In this document: piece after piece, positions 1 to 9,431 of the stretch
Layout of the letters: each line of letters opens with the position of its first letter
Position numbering within the stretch: position 1 is the stretch's first letter
NCBI RefSeq assembly: GCF_030655195.1
Contig: NZ_JAURWA010000074.1
Span: 1 to 38,261 of the forward strand
Length of the DNA stretch: 38,261 bases
Direction: 5' to 3'
From: Patulibacter sp.
Lineage (GTDB): Bacteria > Actinomycetota > Thermoleophilia > Solirubrobacterales > Solirubrobacteraceae
The notes under the pieces: model-generated
Database searches by the model: none
Told to the model about the DNA's origin: nothing
Seen by the model: only the letters and a program-made list of their open reading frames with translations
Position numbers and translations under genes: made by a program

Positions 1-103
1 GACGTGCCGGGGTGGCGCGCGGGGCGAGACGTGCCGGGGTGGCGCGCGGGGCGAGGCGGGCCGGGGTGGCGCGGGGCGGGCCAGCCGGGGTCGCGCGGGC
101 CGA
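1..103. repeat. 27-bp GC-rich tandem repeat at left window edge
   Basis: Positions 1-27 and 28-54 are identical 27-base units. Recognisable but degraded copies built on the same CCGGGGT core continue to about 103 and possibly to 145. The array begins at the window edge, so its true length is unknown. Open frames run through it, but their products are low-complexity Gly/Arg/Pro strings with no recognisable domain. It may be intergenic minisatellite or the tail of an upstream gene. Confidence 0.6.
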
Positions 104-186
104 GGCGTGGCGGGGGGCGGGGCGTGCCGGGGTCGTGCAGGCCCAGGCAGGAGTGGTGGCGTGGACCGGGGTCTCCGGCCCTGCGT

Positions 187-291
187 GATCCGCCGAATCC
201 GTTCGGGCGAATCTGGCTTCGCCGGATGCCGCATGCGCAGCATGCGCAATCCACCGGATCCGGCAGGCCGGCAGCACGATTTGGCGGATGA
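187..291. other. gene-free stretch with nested inverted repeats
   Basis: This stretch is less GC-extreme than its flanks and rich in symmetry. GGCGAA (206-211) pairs with TTCGCC (218-223), and outside it ATCC (197-200) pairs with GGAT (224-227). There is a perfect palindrome CCGGATCCGG at 254-263 and a 9-base direct repeat GCATGCGCA near 231-248. A longer imperfect inverted repeat (GATCCGCCGAATC at 187 against GATTTGGCGGATG at 279) brackets the region. It could be a terminator or structured element of an upstream transcript. No protein or known RNA family was recognised. Confidence 0.35.
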
Positions 292-384
292 CCCATGGCG
301 TGCGCCCGGCCACCACACGCGTCGTGGCGATCGGTCGCACTCCGCCTCCGCCCTCACCCGGCTCGGCACTCCGCCCGCCGCCAC

Positions 385-528
385 CCGCCCACGGCCACCC
401 CGTCGCCCACCGCGACCCCGCCGTCCGCGGCCACCCCGCCGCCCATGGCCGCCCCGTCGCCCACCGCGACCCCGTCGCCCACGGCGACCCCGCCGCCCAC
501 GGCCACCCCGCCGCCCACGCCACCCACC
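385..528. repeat. 18-bp tandem repeat, about eight imperfect copies
   Basis: Eight consecutive 18-base units begin at 385, 403, 421, 439, 457, 475, 493 and 511, with consensus CCGCCCACGGCCACCCCG. Read on the plus strand from 385 each unit encodes PPTATP or SPTATP. Many differences between units are synonymous in that frame (ACG/ACC, GCC/GCG), as in Pro/Thr linkers of secreted proteins. The minus strand reads GVAVGG or GVAVGD with a similar pattern, so the coding strand is ambiguous. No signal peptide or folded domain adjoins the array, so no gene is called. Confidence 0.6.
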
Positions 529-534
529 CCACCC

Positions 535-550
535 CGCCCCTCGGGGGGCG
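535..550. terminator. short GC hairpin, terminator-like
   Basis: CGCCCC (535-540), loop TCGG, GGGGCG (545-550) form a 6-bp stem closed by a tetraloop, directly after the 18-bp repeat array. No T-tract follows. It is only a candidate terminator for an unseen upstream transcript. Confidence 0.2.
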
Positions 551-681
551 ATCCGGCCCAGGTCTTCCCCCGCGGGGTGCCGGTGTGGGACAACGGGGTA
601 CGACGAGCACCAGGCCCAAGCGACGTGTCCCATGCGGCCCCCGGGGCGGCGGGCGAAAGCCTTTCCCGCACTGCGGATCGA

Positions 682-693
682 CTTGTATACTAG
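682..693 (+). promoter_or_regulatory. aceE operon promoter -10 with GntR-like palindrome
   Basis: TATACT at 686-691 is a near-consensus -10 box. It lies inside the imperfect palindrome CTTGTATACTAG (10 of 12 positions symmetric). That matches the TNGTNNACNA core typical of GntR-family (FadR/VanR-type) operators, and in enterobacteria the pdh operon is repressed by the GntR protein PdhR. No clear -35 hexamer was seen. Transcription would start near 698, giving an untranslated leader of about 80 bases before the aceE ATG at 777. No GntR gene lies in the window, so the cognate regulator is unknown. Confidence 0.45.
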
Positions 694-776
694 TGTGGAG
701 GCACGCGTGACGCGGGACACGGACCATCGGTCCTGATCCGCCCCCGCAGCCAGCCCCGCCCCCGATCAGAGCGTCG

Positions 777-3635
777 ATGTCCACACCCGCCGATCCCGAT
801 CCCGCCGAGACGAAGGAGTGGCTCGAGGCCTTCGACGCCGTGCTGCAGCACGACGGCGCCGGCCGCGCCGAGGAGCTGTTGGAGACCCTGGTCGCGCACA
901 CGCGCTCCCGGGGCCTCGCCGCGTCGCTGCACTCGACCACCCCCTACGTGAACACGATCGGGGTGGACGACCAGGAGCCGCTGCCGACGGACCAGGCGAT
1001 CGAGCGGCGCGTCCGCTCGCTCGTCCGCTGGAACGCCCTGGCGACGGTGCTCCAGGCCAACAAGGAGTCCTCGGAGCTCGGCGGCCACATCGCCTCGTTC
1101 CAGTCCGCCTCGACGCTCTACGAGGTCGGCTTCAACCACTTCTGGCGCGCCCCGAGCGAGGAGCACGGCGGCGACCTGGTCTACATCCAGGGCCACTCCT
1201 CGCCGGGCATCTACGCCCGCGCGTTCCTCGAGGGCCGGATCGACGAGGCGCAGCTGCGGCGCTTCCGGCAGGAGACGGACCGCTCGCAGCCCGGTCTCTC
1301 GTCGTACCCGCACCCGTGGCTCATGCCGGAGTTCTGGCAGTTCCCGACGGTGTCGATGGGCCTCGGCCCGATCATGGGCATCTACCAGGCGCGCTTCCTG
1401 AAGTACCTGCAGGGCCGGGGCATGGCGGACACCAAGGACCGCGACGTCTGGGTCTTCTGCGGCGACGGCGAGATGGACGAGCCCGAGTCGATGGGCGCGA
1501 TCGGGATGGCCGGGCGCGAGAAGCTCGACAACCTGAACTTCGTCATCAACTGCAACCTGCAGCGCCTCGACGGTCCGGTCCGCGGCAACGGCAAGATCAT
1601 CCAGGAGCTCGAGGCGAACTTCCGCGGTGCCGGCTGGAACGTCATCAAGGTCGTCTGGGGCTCCCGCTGGGACGAGCTCCTGAAGAAGGACACCGAGGGC
1701 CACCTGCTGCGCCTGATGGAGGAGACCGTCGACGGCGACTACCAGACGCTCAAGTCCCGCGACGGCGCCTACGTGCGCGAGCACTTCTTCGGCAAGCACC
1801 CCGAGACGGCCAAGATGGTCGAGAACTGGACCGACGAGGAGGTCTGGGCGCTCAACCGCGGCGGCCACGACCCCGCGAAGGTCTTCGCCGCCTACCACGC
1901 GGCCCGCAACCACACGGGTCAGCCCACGGTGATCCTCACCAAGACGATCAAGGGCTACGGGATGGGGGCCTCCGGCGAGGGGCAGAACATCACCCACCAG
2001 CAGAAGAAGATGACCGAGGACGTCCTCCTGACGTTCCGCGAGCGCTTCGGGCTGGACCTCACCGACGAGCAGGTCAAGAACTTCGAGTTCCACCGGCCCG
2101 CCGACGACTCCGAGGAGATGACCTACCTCCACGGGCAGCGCAAGAAGCTCGGCGGCTACCTGCCGTCGCGGCGCGCCAAGTCCTCGGAGTCGCTCCCGGT
2201 CCCCGACCTGAGCGCGTTCAAGGCCGTCCTCGAGGGCTCGGGCGACCGCGAGATCTCGACGACGATGGCGTTCGTCCGGATCCTCGCCGGCCTGCTGCGC
2301 GACAAGGCGATCAAAAAGCACGTCGTGCCGATCGTCCCCGACGAGTCGCGCACGTTCGGCATGGAGGGGATGTTCCGCCAGCTGGGCATCTTCAGCCAGG
2401 TCGGGCAGCTGTACCAGCCGGAGGACTCCGAGCAGCTGATGTTCTACCGCGAGGACCGCCAGGGGCAGATCCTCCAGGAGGGCATCAACGAGCCGGGCGC
2501 GTTCTCGTCCTGGATCGCCGCGGCGACGTCGTACAGCAACAGCGACACGCCGATGATCCCGTTCTACGTCTACTACTCGATGTTCGGGTTCCAGCGCATC
2601 GGCGACCTCGCCTGGGCCGCCGGTGACTCCCGGGCCCGCGGGTTCCTGATCGGCGGCACCGCCGGCCGGACGACGCTCAACGGCGAGGGCCTGCAGCACG
2701 AGGACGGCCACAGCCTCGTGCAGGCCGCACTGATCCCCAACTGCGTCAGCTACGACCCGGCCTACGGGTACGAGCTGGCCGTGATCGTCCACGACGGCCT
2801 GCGCCGCATGTACGGGGAGCAGGAGGACGTCTTCTACTACCTCACCGTCATGAACGAGAACTACCGGCAGCCCGCGCTGCCGGAGGGCGCCGAGGCGGGG
2901 ATCCTCAAGGGGATCCACCGCGTGCGCGAGGCCGGCGAGGCCGAGGCCGGGTCGACCGAGGACCCCGCCGTCGAGGACGCCGGGGGCGCCGAGGACGCGG
3001 CCGCCGCGAAGGACGACGAGCTCGTCGAGGACGACGGTGGCGAGGCCGCCGACGGGGACGTCGAGCCGGCCGACGCCGGGGCCGGCGACCACGACTCCGA
3101 CGGGGCCGACGCGGCCACGGCCACGGCGAAGGACGTCGGGGCCGCGCAGGTGCGCCTGCTGGGCTCGGGCACGATCCTCCGCGAGGTCGTCGCCGCCGCC
3201 GAGCTGCTCGAGCAGGACTGGGGCGTGGCCGCCGACGTCTTCTCCGTCACGAGCTACACCGAGCTGCGCCGCGAGGGCATGGCCGTCGAGCGCCACAACT
3301 GGCTGCACCCGGAGGACGAGCCGCAGACGGCCTACGTCTCCGAGGTCCTGTCGGGCGACGTGCCGATCGTCGCGTCGTCGGACTACGTCCGGGAGCTCGC
3401 GGAGGGCATCCGGCCGTACCTGGACGCGCCGTACTTCGTGCTCGGCACGGACGGCTACGGCCGCAGCGACTACCGCAGGGCGCTGCGCGGGTTCTTCGAG
3501 GTCGACCGCCGGCACGTCGTGCTCGCGGCGCTGACGGAGCTGTCCAAGCGGGGCGAGGTCGAGCCCGCGAAGCTCACCGAGGCCATCGAGAAGTACGAGA
3601 TCAAGACGGACGAGGGAGTCCCGTGGGCGCGATGA
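777..3635 (+). CDS. aceE: Pyruvate dehydrogenase E1 component, homodimeric type
   Basis: This thiamine-diphosphate enzyme decarboxylates pyruvate and transfers the acetyl group to the lipoyl arm of E2 in the cytosolic pyruvate dehydrogenase complex. At 952 residues it is slightly longer than usual AceE (about 890-930). The ThDP motif is visible as [10 protein letters not shown] from residue 229 with the partner Asn near 258, and HEDGHS at 641-646 is the conserved transketolase-type His segment. Residues about 719-789 form an Ala/Asp/Glu-rich insertion between the central domain and the C-terminal domain, which resumes at [13 protein letters not shown]. The ATG at 777 has no strong ribosome binding site but the protein is colinear with the family from there. 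The stop overlaps the E2 start, the first coupling in a three-gene operon. Confidence 0.95.
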   Translation: MSTPADPDPAETKEWLEAFDAVLQHDGAGRAEELLETLVAHTRSRGLAASLHSTTPYVNTIGVDDQEPLPTDQAIERRVRSLVRWNALATVLQANKESSELGGHIASFQSASTLYEVGFNHFWRAPSEEHGGDLVYIQGHSSPGIYARAFLEGRIDEAQLRRFRQETDRSQPGLSSYPHPWLMPEFWQFPTVSMGLGPIMGIYQARFLKYLQGRGMADTKDRDVWVFCGDGEMDEPESMGAIGMAGREKLDNLNFVINCNLQRLDGPVRGNGKIIQELEANFRGAGWNVIKVVWGSRWDELLKKDTEGHLLRLMEETVDGDYQTLKSRDGAYVREHFFGKHPETAKMVENWTDEEVWALNRGGHDPAKVFAAYHAARNHTGQPTVILTKTIKGYGMGASGEGQNITHQQKKMTEDVLLTFRERFGLDLTDEQVKNFEFHRPADDSEEMTYLHGQRKKLGGYLPSRRAKSSESLPVPDLSAFKAVLEGSGDREISTTMAFVRILAGLLRDKAIKKHVVPIVPDESRTFGMEGMFRQLGIFSQVGQLYQPEDSEQLMFYREDRQGQILQEGINEPGAFSSWIAAATSYSNSDTPMIPFYVYYSMFGFQRIGDLAWAAGDSRARGFLIGGTAGRTTLNGEGLQHEDGHSLVQAALIPNCVSYDPAYGYELAVIVHDGLRRMYGEQEDVFYYLTVMNENYRQPALPEGAEAGILKGIHRVREAGEAEAGSTEDPAVEDAGGAEDAAAAKDDELVEDDGGEAADGDVEPADAGAGDHDSDGADAATATAKDVGAAQVRLLGSGTILREVVAAAELLEQDWGVAADVFSVTSYTELRREGMAVERHNWLHPEDEPQTAYVSEVLSGDVPIVASSDYVRELAEGIRPYLDAPYFVLGTDGYGRSDYRRALRGFFEVDRRHVVLAALTELSKRGEVEPAKLTEAIEKYEIKTDEGVPWAR

Positions 3636-5122
3636 CGACGGTGGAGGTCCCCGACATCGGGGACTTCGACGATGTTCCGGTGACGGAGATCCTCGTGGCG
3701 GTGGGCGACACCGTGGCGGAGGAGGACCCGCTCGTCGCCCTCGAGTCCGAGAAGGCGACGATGGAGGTCCCCTCCCCGGTCGCGGGGACGATCGCCGAGA
3801 TCCTCGTGAAGGAGGGCGACGGCGTGTCCGAGGGCACGCCGATCATCCGGATCGAGACCGACGGCGACGGCGATGACGCCGAGAAGCCCGACGCGGGCCC
3901 GGCGGACGCGGACGACAAGGACGAAGACGGCGACGCGCCGCACGCCTCCGAGGGGAAGGGCGAGGCTCCCGGCGACGGCGGCACGAAGCCCAAGGGCGAG
4001 GACCCGGACCCGCAGGGCACCGCCGACGACGGCGGTGCCGGCTCGGGCGGCGACGCGACGTCCGGGGGCGGCTCTTCCTCCGGCGACGGCGCGTCGTCCG
4101 GCGACGGCTCCCCGACCGCCGACGGCTCCGTCGGCGGTGCGGCCGTCGAGTCCTCGGCCGCGGCGGCCGCCGGCGGGGCGAGGCCCTCCGGCGAGCCCGT
4201 CTACGCCAGCCCGAGCGTCCGTCGGCTCGCCCGCGAGCTCGGCGTCGACCTGTCGACCGTGCAGGGCACCGGCCGCAAGGGCCGGATCGTCCCGGAGGAC
4301 GTCCAGCAGGCCAAGGACGCCCCGGCCCCCGCGAAGAGCGACGACGCCGCGGCCCCGAAGGCACCGAGCGGCGGCGACGCCGTCGGCGACGGCGGCCTCG
4401 GCCTGGCCCCGTGGCCGAAGGTGAAGTTCGAGAAGTTCGGCGAGATCGAGCGCGTGCCGCTCTCCAGGATCCAGAAGCTCTCGGGCGCCAACCTGGCCCG
4501 CAACTGGGTCCGGATCCCGCACGTCACGCACAACGACGACGCGGACATCACCGAGCTCGAGGCGTTCCGCAAGCAGCTCAACGGCGAGCAGAAGGACGTC
4601 AAGGTGACCATGGTCGCCCTGCTCCTGAAGGCGATCTCCTCGACGCTGAAGTCCTTCCCGGTCCTGAACTCGTCGCTGGACGGCGACGAGCTGGTGCTGC
4701 GGAAGTACCACCACCTGGGCTTCGCGACGGACACGCCCAACGGGCTGCTCGTCCCGGTCATCCGCGACGTCGACCAGAAGGGCATCTACGCCGTGGCGGC
4801 CGAGCTCACCGAGCTCTCCGGCAAGGCGCGCGAGGGCAAGCTCATGCCTGCGCAGATGTCCGGCGGCACGTTCTCGCTGTCGTCCCTGGGCGGCATCGGC
4901 GGCACGTCGTTCTCGCCGATCATCAACGCCCCCGAGGTCGCGATCCTCGGCGTCACCCGCTCGGCCATGAAGCCGGTCTGGAACGGGTCGGAGTTCGAGC
5001 CGCGCCTGATCCTGCCGCTGTCCCTGTCCTACGACCACCGCGTGGTCGACGGCGCGCTGGCGGCGCGCTTCACGGCGCACCTGGCGAAGACCCTGGCCGA
5101 CTTCCGGAGGATCCTGCTGTGA
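3632..5122 (+). CDS. aceF: Dihydrolipoamide acetyltransferase (PDH E2)
   Basis: This is the E2 core of pyruvate dehydrogenase, moving acetyl groups from E1 to coenzyme A. Residues 1-76 form a lipoyl domain with the lipoylated Lys41 in [10 protein letters not shown] long Gly/Ser/Asp/Ala-rich linker follows (about 77-187). The peripheral subunit-binding domain spans about 189-226 ([17 protein letters not shown]), and the catalytic domain about 262-496 contains the HRVVDG active site (His469, Asp473). The ATG overlaps the E1 stop as ATGA, matching the GTGA coupling at the next junction. A GTG at 3623 would add three residues and is closer to a GGGAG element, so the start is uncertain by nine bases. 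There is a single lipoyl domain, but E3 carries a second one. Confidence 0.93.
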   Translation: MTTVEVPDIGDFDDVPVTEILVAVGDTVAEEDPLVALESEKATMEVPSPVAGTIAEILVKEGDGVSEGTPIIRIETDGDGDDAEKPDAGPADADDKDEDGDAPHASEGKGEAPGDGGTKPKGEDPDPQGTADDGGAGSGGDATSGGGSSSGDGASSGDGSPTADGSVGGAAVESSAAAAAGGARPSGEPVYASPSVRRLARELGVDLSTVQGTGRKGRIVPEDVQQAKDAPAPAKSDDAAAPKAPSGGDAVGDGGLGLAPWPKVKFEKFGEIERVPLSRIQKLSGANLARNWVRIPHVTHNDDADITELEAFRKQLNGEQKDVKVTMVALLLKAISSTLKSFPVLNSSLDGDELVLRKYHHLGFATDTPNGLLVPVIRDVDQKGIYAVAAELTELSGKAREGKLMPAQMSGGTFSLSSLGGIGGTSFSPIINAPEVAILGVTRSAMKPVWNGSEFEPRLILPLSLSYDHRVVDGALAARFTAHLAKTLADFRRILL

Positions 5123-7125
5123 GCACCATCGAGGTCAAGGTCCCGGACATCGGCGACTTCGACGACGTCCCGGTCACCGAGATCCTCGTCGCGGTCGGCG
5201 ACGAGGTCCAGAAGGAGGACCCGCTCGTCGCGCTGGAATCCGAGAAGGCGACGATGGAGGTCCCGTCGCCGGAGGCCGGCACCGTCAAGGAGCTGAAGGT
5301 CGCCAAGGGCGACGCCGTCTCCGAGGGCAGCGTGATCCTCGTGCTCGAGACCGCCGACGCCGAGGGCGGCCCGCAGGGCGGCGACGGGTCGGCCGACGGC
5401 GCCGAGGCGCAGTCCGGCGGGAAGGTCGACGAGAAGGACGGGGACGGCGCGGAGCACGCGTCCAACCCGGCGGGGGAGGAGGGGCCCAGAAAGGACGACG
5501 GCTCGACGCCCCCGAAGGGCGGCGGCGGCACCGCCGGCAACGCGTCGTCGTCCGGGGGGTCCGCGGACGCGAAGAGCGGCGAGCCCGGCACCGACGGCGA
5601 CTCCTACGCCGGTGGTTCGGGCGCCACGAAGGACCCGGCGGCCTCCGGCGACGCCGGGACCACCGGCGCCACGCCGTCGAAGGCGAGCGACGAGGTGAAG
5701 GCCAAGGGCGACCTGCACGTCGACCTCGTCGTCCTGGGCTCCGGGCCGGGCGGCTACGCCGCCGCGTTCCGCGCCGCCGACCTCGGCCTGTCGGTCGCGA
5801 TGGTCGAGCGCGAGCCCGTCCTGGGTGGGGTCTGCCTGAACGTCGGGTGCATCCCCTCCAAGGCGCTCCTGCACGCCGCGAAGGTCATCACCGAGGCCGA
5901 GGACATGGCCGAGCACGGCGTCTCGTTCGGCACGCCCGAGGTCGACCTCGACGCGCTGCGCTCCTGGAAGGACGGCGTCGTCGAGAAGCTCTCCGGCGGC
6001 GTGGGCGGGATGGCCAAGCAGCGCAAGGTCGAGGTCGTCCGCGGCACCGGCAGATTCGTCGGCGAGCACGAGCTGCAGGTCGACGACACGCTCGTCACCT
6101 TCGACTCGGCGATCGTCGCGACGGGCTCGCGCTCGGTGCAGCTGCCGGGCATCCCGCACGAGGAGGAGGCCGTCATCGACTCCACCGGCGCGCTCGAGCT
6201 GGCGGACGTCCCGAAGCGGCTGCTCGTGGTCGGCGGCGGGATCATCGGCCTGGAGATGGCGACGGTCTACGACGCGCTCGGCTCGCAGGTCACGGTCGTC
6301 GAGCTCGCCGACCAACTCGTCCCGGGGGCCGACAAGGACCTCGTCAAGCCGCTGAAGAAGCGCATCGACGGGCGCTACGCCGCGATCCACCTGAAGACGA
6401 AGGTCGAGGGGGTCGAGGTCGTCGACGGGGGCCTGAGGGCGACGTTCTCCGGCGAGGGCGACGGCGTTCCGGAGCCGGCCGAGTTCGATCGGGTGCTGGT
6501 CGCCGTGGGTCGCGTGCCCAACGGCAAGGACCTCGGGCTGGAGGACCTCGGCGTCGAGGTCGACGACCGCGGCTTCGTGCCGGTGGACCAGCAGCAGCGC
6601 ACGAAGCTGCCGCACATCCTCGCCATCGGGGACGTCGTCGGCCAGCCGATGCTCGCCCACAAGGCCACGCACGAGGGCCACGTCGCCGCGGAGGTCGTCG
6701 CGGGCCACGACGTGGTCTTCGACCCGCGCGGCATCCCGTCGGTCGCCTACACCGAGCCCGAGCTGGCCTGGGTCGGCCTGACCGAGACGCAGGCGAAGAA
6801 GGACGGCGTCGAGTACGAGGTCGCCGCGTTCCCGTGGGTCGCCTCGGGACGTGCGCTGGCGTCGGACGCCTCCGCCGGTCAGACGAAGCTCCTGGTCGAC
6901 CCGGGGTCCCGCCGGATCCTCGGTGCGGCGATCGTCGGCACGAACGCCGGCGAGCTGATCGCCGAGGTCGGCCTGGCGCTCGAGATGGGCGCCAACGCCG
7001 AGGACGTCGCCCTGACGATCCACGCGCACCCGACCCTGTCGGAGTCCGTCGGCCTGGCCGCTGAGATCGCGGAGGGTACGATCACGGACCTGCCGCAGAA
7101 GCGGAAGCGCAAGGCGAAGGGCTGA
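5119..7125 (+). CDS. lpdA: Dihydrolipoamide dehydrogenase with N-terminal lipoyl domain (PDH E3)
   Basis: This flavoenzyme reoxidises the dihydrolipoyl groups of E2 with NAD+. The 668-residue protein is about 200 longer than classical E3. Residues 1-78 form a lipoyl domain with Lys43 in ESEKATMEV, nearly identical at its N-terminus to that of E2. A Gly/Ser/Asp-rich linker runs to about 198. The E3 body has the FAD site [12 protein letters not shown], the redox disulfide Cys239/Cys244 in [13 protein letters not shown], the NAD site [12 protein letters not shown] and the C-terminal His-Glu pair in [11 protein letters not shown]. The GTG start follows CGGAGG by eight bases and overlaps the E2 stop as GTGA. 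An open frame extends upstream inside the E2 gene but lacks homology. Lipoyl-E3 fusions are known elsewhere, for example Neisseria P64k. Confidence 0.94.
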   Translation: MSTIEVKVPDIGDFDDVPVTEILVAVGDEVQKEDPLVALESEKATMEVPSPEAGTVKELKVAKGDAVSEGSVILVLETADAEGGPQGGDGSADGAEAQSGGKVDEKDGDGAEHASNPAGEEGPRKDDGSTPPKGGGGTAGNASSSGGSADAKSGEPGTDGDSYAGGSGATKDPAASGDAGTTGATPSKASDEVKAKGDLHVDLVVLGSGPGGYAAAFRAADLGLSVAMVEREPVLGGVCLNVGCIPSKALLHAAKVITEAEDMAEHGVSFGTPEVDLDALRSWKDGVVEKLSGGVGGMAKQRKVEVVRGTGRFVGEHELQVDDTLVTFDSAIVATGSRSVQLPGIPHEEEAVIDSTGALELADVPKRLLVVGGGIIGLEMATVYDALGSQVTVVELADQLVPGADKDLVKPLKKRIDGRYAAIHLKTKVEGVEVVDGGLRATFSGEGDGVPEPAEFDRVLVAVGRVPNGKDLGLEDLGVEVDDRGFVPVDQQQRTKLPHILAIGDVVGQPMLAHKATHEGHVAAEVVAGHDVVFDPRGIPSVAYTEPELAWVGLTETQAKKDGVEYEVAAFPWVASGRALASDASAGQTKLLVDPGSRRILGAAIVGTNAGELIAEVGLALEMGANAEDVALTIHAHPTLSESVGLAAEIAEGTITDLPQKRKRKAKG

Positions 7126-7162
7126 GGGTGGCCGGGCGGGACGGTCGTCGCGCCCGGGCCGT

Positions 7163-7181
7163 CGCCGTCCCCCTGACGGCG
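7163..7181 (+). terminator. hairpin after the pdh operon
   Basis: CGCCGTC (7163-7169) and GACGGCG (7175-7181) form a perfect 7-bp stem with a 5-base loop, 37 bases after the E3 stop. There is no T-run, as is common for hairpins in very GC-rich actinobacteria. Assignment as a terminator is inferred from position. Confidence 0.4.
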
Positions 7182-7280
7182 CGGACCGGGGACCGCGGCC
7201 CGGCGACGGAGACCGCGTCCGCCGTCCCGTCGACGGTGCGGGCCGAGGACCGCCGCCCGGCGACGGCGACCGCGCCCGCG
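7167..7280. repeat. 57-bp tandem duplication between E3 and the HD gene
   Basis: Units 7167-7223 and 7224-7280 align without gaps at 47 of 57 positions. A 66-codon open frame (7128-7328) crosses both copies, but its product is low complexity and it runs out of frame into the following gene. The duplication is treated as intergenic. Its right end abuts the probable -10 region of the gene starting at 7298. Confidence 0.6.
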
Positions 7281-7297
7281 GTGCGACGCTGTGGGGC

Positions 7298-7933
7298 GTG
7301 GACGCCCCGGACCCCGAGCCGCTGCTGATCGCCGGGAACCCGTTCCCGGCGGCGATCGCCGGGGACCTGTTGGCGCAGCTGACGTTCGTCGTCGAGGTCG
7401 ACCGGATGAAGGCCGTGCTGCGCCAGTCGCACGTCGCGGCCGTCGACCGGCCCGAGAACGACGCGGAGCACTCCTGGCACCTCGCCCTGATGGCGATCGT
7501 GCTGGCCGGGCACGCCGCCGAGCCGGTCGACCGGGCGCGGGTCGTCGAGCTGCTGGTCCTGCACGACCTCGTCGAGGTCTACGCCGGCGACGTCCCGCTG
7601 CACGACGACGCGGCGATGGTCGGGCAGGCCGAGCGCGAGGTCGCCGCCGCCGACCGGCTCTACGCGCTGCTGCCGGCCGAGCAGGGCGCCCGCCTGCGTG
7701 CGGCGTGGGAGGAGTTCGAGGCCCACGTCACGGCCGAGGCCCGCTTCGCCCGGGCGATGGACCGCTTCCAGCCGCTGCTGCTCGCCTGGATGACGCGGCA
7801 GGAGGCCGACCCGGAGATCACCGCCGCCGGTGTCCGCGAGCGGCTGCGGATCATCGAGGACGGCTCGCCGACGCTGTGGGCAGCGGCGGAGGCGCTGATC
7901 GACGAGAGCGAGCGGCGCGGGTACCTGGGCTGA
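7298..7933 (+). CDS. HD-domain phosphohydrolase, YfbR/HDDC2-like
   Basis: This is a 211-residue metal-dependent phosphohydrolase of the HD_3 type, the family that includes the 5'-deoxynucleotidase YfbR. Metal-ligand motifs are visible: His58 in ENDAEHSWH, the doublet His89-Asp90 in LHDLVEVYAGD, and later acidic residues. A preceding Arg/Glu segment (DRPENDAEHS) is typical of this branch. The most likely activity is removal of phosphate from deoxynucleoside 5'-monophosphates, but substrate cannot be fixed from sequence. The GTG at 7298 is seven bases after a GACGCT element that could act as -10, consistent with a leaderless mRNA; no ribosome binding site is seen. It is separated from the pdh operon by a hairpin and a repeat, so it is probably transcribed on its own. 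Confidence 0.83.
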   Translation: MDAPDPEPLLIAGNPFPAAIAGDLLAQLTFVVEVDRMKAVLRQSHVAAVDRPENDAEHSWHLALMAIVLAGHAAEPVDRARVVELLVLHDLVEVYAGDVPLHDDAAMVGQAEREVAAADRLYALLPAEQGARLRAAWEEFEAHVTAEARFARAMDRFQPLLLAWMTRQEADPEITAAGVRERLRIIEDGSPTLWAAAEALIDESERRGYLG

Positions 7934-8018
7934 TCGGGGTCACCCCCTCGTTCGGCCCCTCCCGGGCGTTCGTACCGTCGGAGCAGGCCCCGCCCGTGCG
8001 GCGCCCGCGACGCCCCGG

Positions 8019-9422
8019 ATGTCCGCGCCCTCCGTCCTCGCCGTCTCCGGCGCCCCGACCACGCTGCTGGTGGTCCTCGCCGACGTCCTGCTGATCCTCG
8101 TCGCCGCGCGGTACGCGGGGCGCCTCGCCGCGCGGCTCGGGCAGCCGCCCGTGATCGGCGAGATCCTCGCCGGCATCGCGCTCGGTCCCAGCCTGCTCGG
8201 GCTGCTCGGCGCCGACCTGCCCGGCGCCGTGTTCCCCGACGACGCCCGCGAGTGGCTGCGGCGGATCGGCGAGCTCGGGCTGGTCCTCTTCCTCTTCGGG
8301 GTCGGGCGCGAGAGCGACCCGCGGCTCCTGCGCCGGGCGCGCGGCAGGATCGGTGCGCTGTCGGCCGGGTCGATCCTCGTGCCCGCAGCGGTGGGCGTGC
8401 TCGTCGCGCTGCCGTTGTGGGCGGACCACGCGGTCGTCGGCGGCGAGGAGGTCCCGCGCGCCGCGTTCGCGGCGTTCATCGCGGTCGCGCTGTCGGTCAC
8501 CGCGTTCCCGGTGCTCGCGCGCATCCTCGGCGACGCCGGCCTGCTGCGCAGCGAGATCGGTCGCACGGCGATGGCCGTCGCGGCCGTCACCGACCTCGTC
8601 GCGTGGTCCGCGCTGGCCGTGGTCGTCGGTGCCTACGGGACGGGCGGTCGACCCCTGCCGGAGCTGCTGCTCCTCGTCGTGGCCTACGCGCTGGCGCTGC
8701 GGTTCGTGCTGCGCCCGGCGGTCGTCCTGCTGCTGCGGGGCGTCGCGAGGCCGCGATCCGCCGCCGCCGGGATCCTCCTCGTCGGCCTGCTGCTCTCCGC
8801 CCTCGCCACGGACCGCATCGGGCTGCACGCCGCGATCGGGGCGTTCGCGTTCGGGGTGCTCTGCCCGCGCGACGGCGCCGCGGGGCGGGCGGCGGACGCC
8901 GGCGCGGGGGTGCTCGCCCGGGTCGGTGTGCTGCTCGTGCCCGTGTTCTTCCTCTCGACCGGGCTGACGGTCGACCTGGCGAACCTGTCCCTCGGGGACG
9001 TGTCGGAGCTGCTGCTCCTGCTCGCCGCGGCGACGCTCGCGAAGTTCGGCGGCGTCGCGGTGGCCGCGCGGCTCTCGGGGGACGGCGCGCGACCGGCCGC
9101 GGCGCTCGGCGTGCTGCTGAACGCCCGCGGCCTGACCGAGCTCGTGATCCTGGAGGTCGGGCGCTCCGCCGGCATCCTCGACGACCGGATCTTCGCGGCA
9201 CTCGTCGCCGTCGCCCTGCTCACGACGGTCGCCACCGGTCCGCTCTTCCGGCGGCTGCACGACGTGCCGGAGCCCGGATCCGGCGGATCCGGTGCCGCAC
9301 AGGACGACCCGGGGGACCCGAGCCGCACGGCACCCGGTGCGCCGTCGTCCATCGGGCCCGGTCCGGACGTCGCGGCGCCGTCGCGGCCCGTCCCGTCCGG
9401 CGCCGCACCGTCGCGGCCCTAA
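8019..9422 (+). CDS. Cation:proton antiporter, CPA2/KefB type
   Basis: This is an integral membrane Na+/H+ or K+/H+ exchanger of the Na_H_Exchanger family. About twelve hydrophobic segments fill residues 10-410. Family signatures include GQPPVIGEILAGIALGPSLLG near the N-terminus, the segment FAAFIAVALSVTAFPVLARI in the middle, and NARGLTELVILEVG late in the protein. The C-terminus lacks the TrkA-N domain found in KefB/KefC and instead ends in a roughly 50-residue Pro/Ser/Ala tail containing APSRP repeats. A TACCGT box at 7973-7978 could be its -10, giving a leader of about 35 bases; no good ribosome binding site precedes the ATG. The next gene starts ten bases after the stop but has its own -10 at the junction. 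Ion specificity is not determinable. Confidence 0.88.
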   Translation: MSAPSVLAVSGAPTTLLVVLADVLLILVAARYAGRLAARLGQPPVIGEILAGIALGPSLLGLLGADLPGAVFPDDAREWLRRIGELGLVLFLFGVGRESDPRLLRRARGRIGALSAGSILVPAAVGVLVALPLWADHAVVGGEEVPRAAFAAFIAVALSVTAFPVLARILGDAGLLRSEIGRTAMAVAAVTDLVAWSALAVVVGAYGTGGRPLPELLLLVVAYALALRFVLRPAVVLLLRGVARPRSAAAGILLVGLLLSALATDRIGLHAAIGAFAFGVLCPRDGAAGRAADAGAGVLARVGVLLVPVFFLSTGLTVDLANLSLGDVSELLLLLAAATLAKFGGVAVAARLSGDGARPAAALGVLLNARGLTELVILEVGRSAGILDDRIFAALVAVALLTTVATGPLFRRLHDVPEPGSGGSGAAQDDPGDPSRTAPGAPSSIGPGPDVAAPSRPVPSGAAPSRP

Positions 9423-9425
9423 CCT
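9420..9425 (+). promoter_or_regulatory. -10 box for leaderless nudC transcript
   Basis: TAACCT ends six bases before the ATG at 9432. That places the expected transcription start on the start codon itself. The box overlaps the stop codon of the antiporter gene. No Shine-Dalgarno sequence is present. Confidence 0.5.
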
Positions 9426-9431
9426 GCCCGC

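Noticed and set aside
4..291. Small open frame in the 27-bp repeat at the left edge
   Set aside because: The product is repetitive Gly/Arg/Trp sequence with no domain, and several frames are open at once.
1..528. CRISPR array
   Set aside because: The 27- and 18-base units are adjacent without unique spacers, so these are simple tandem repeats. No cas genes are present.
690..3515. Long minus-strand open frame (about 940 codons) opposite aceE
   Set aside because: It mirrors aceE codons in a very GC-rich gene, has a low-complexity Val/Asp/Arg product and no domain. AceE on the plus strand is certain.
7128..7328. Small plus-strand open frame directly after E3
   Set aside because: It encodes the 57-bp duplication as low-complexity sequence, lacks a ribosome binding site and overlaps the start of the HD gene in another frame.
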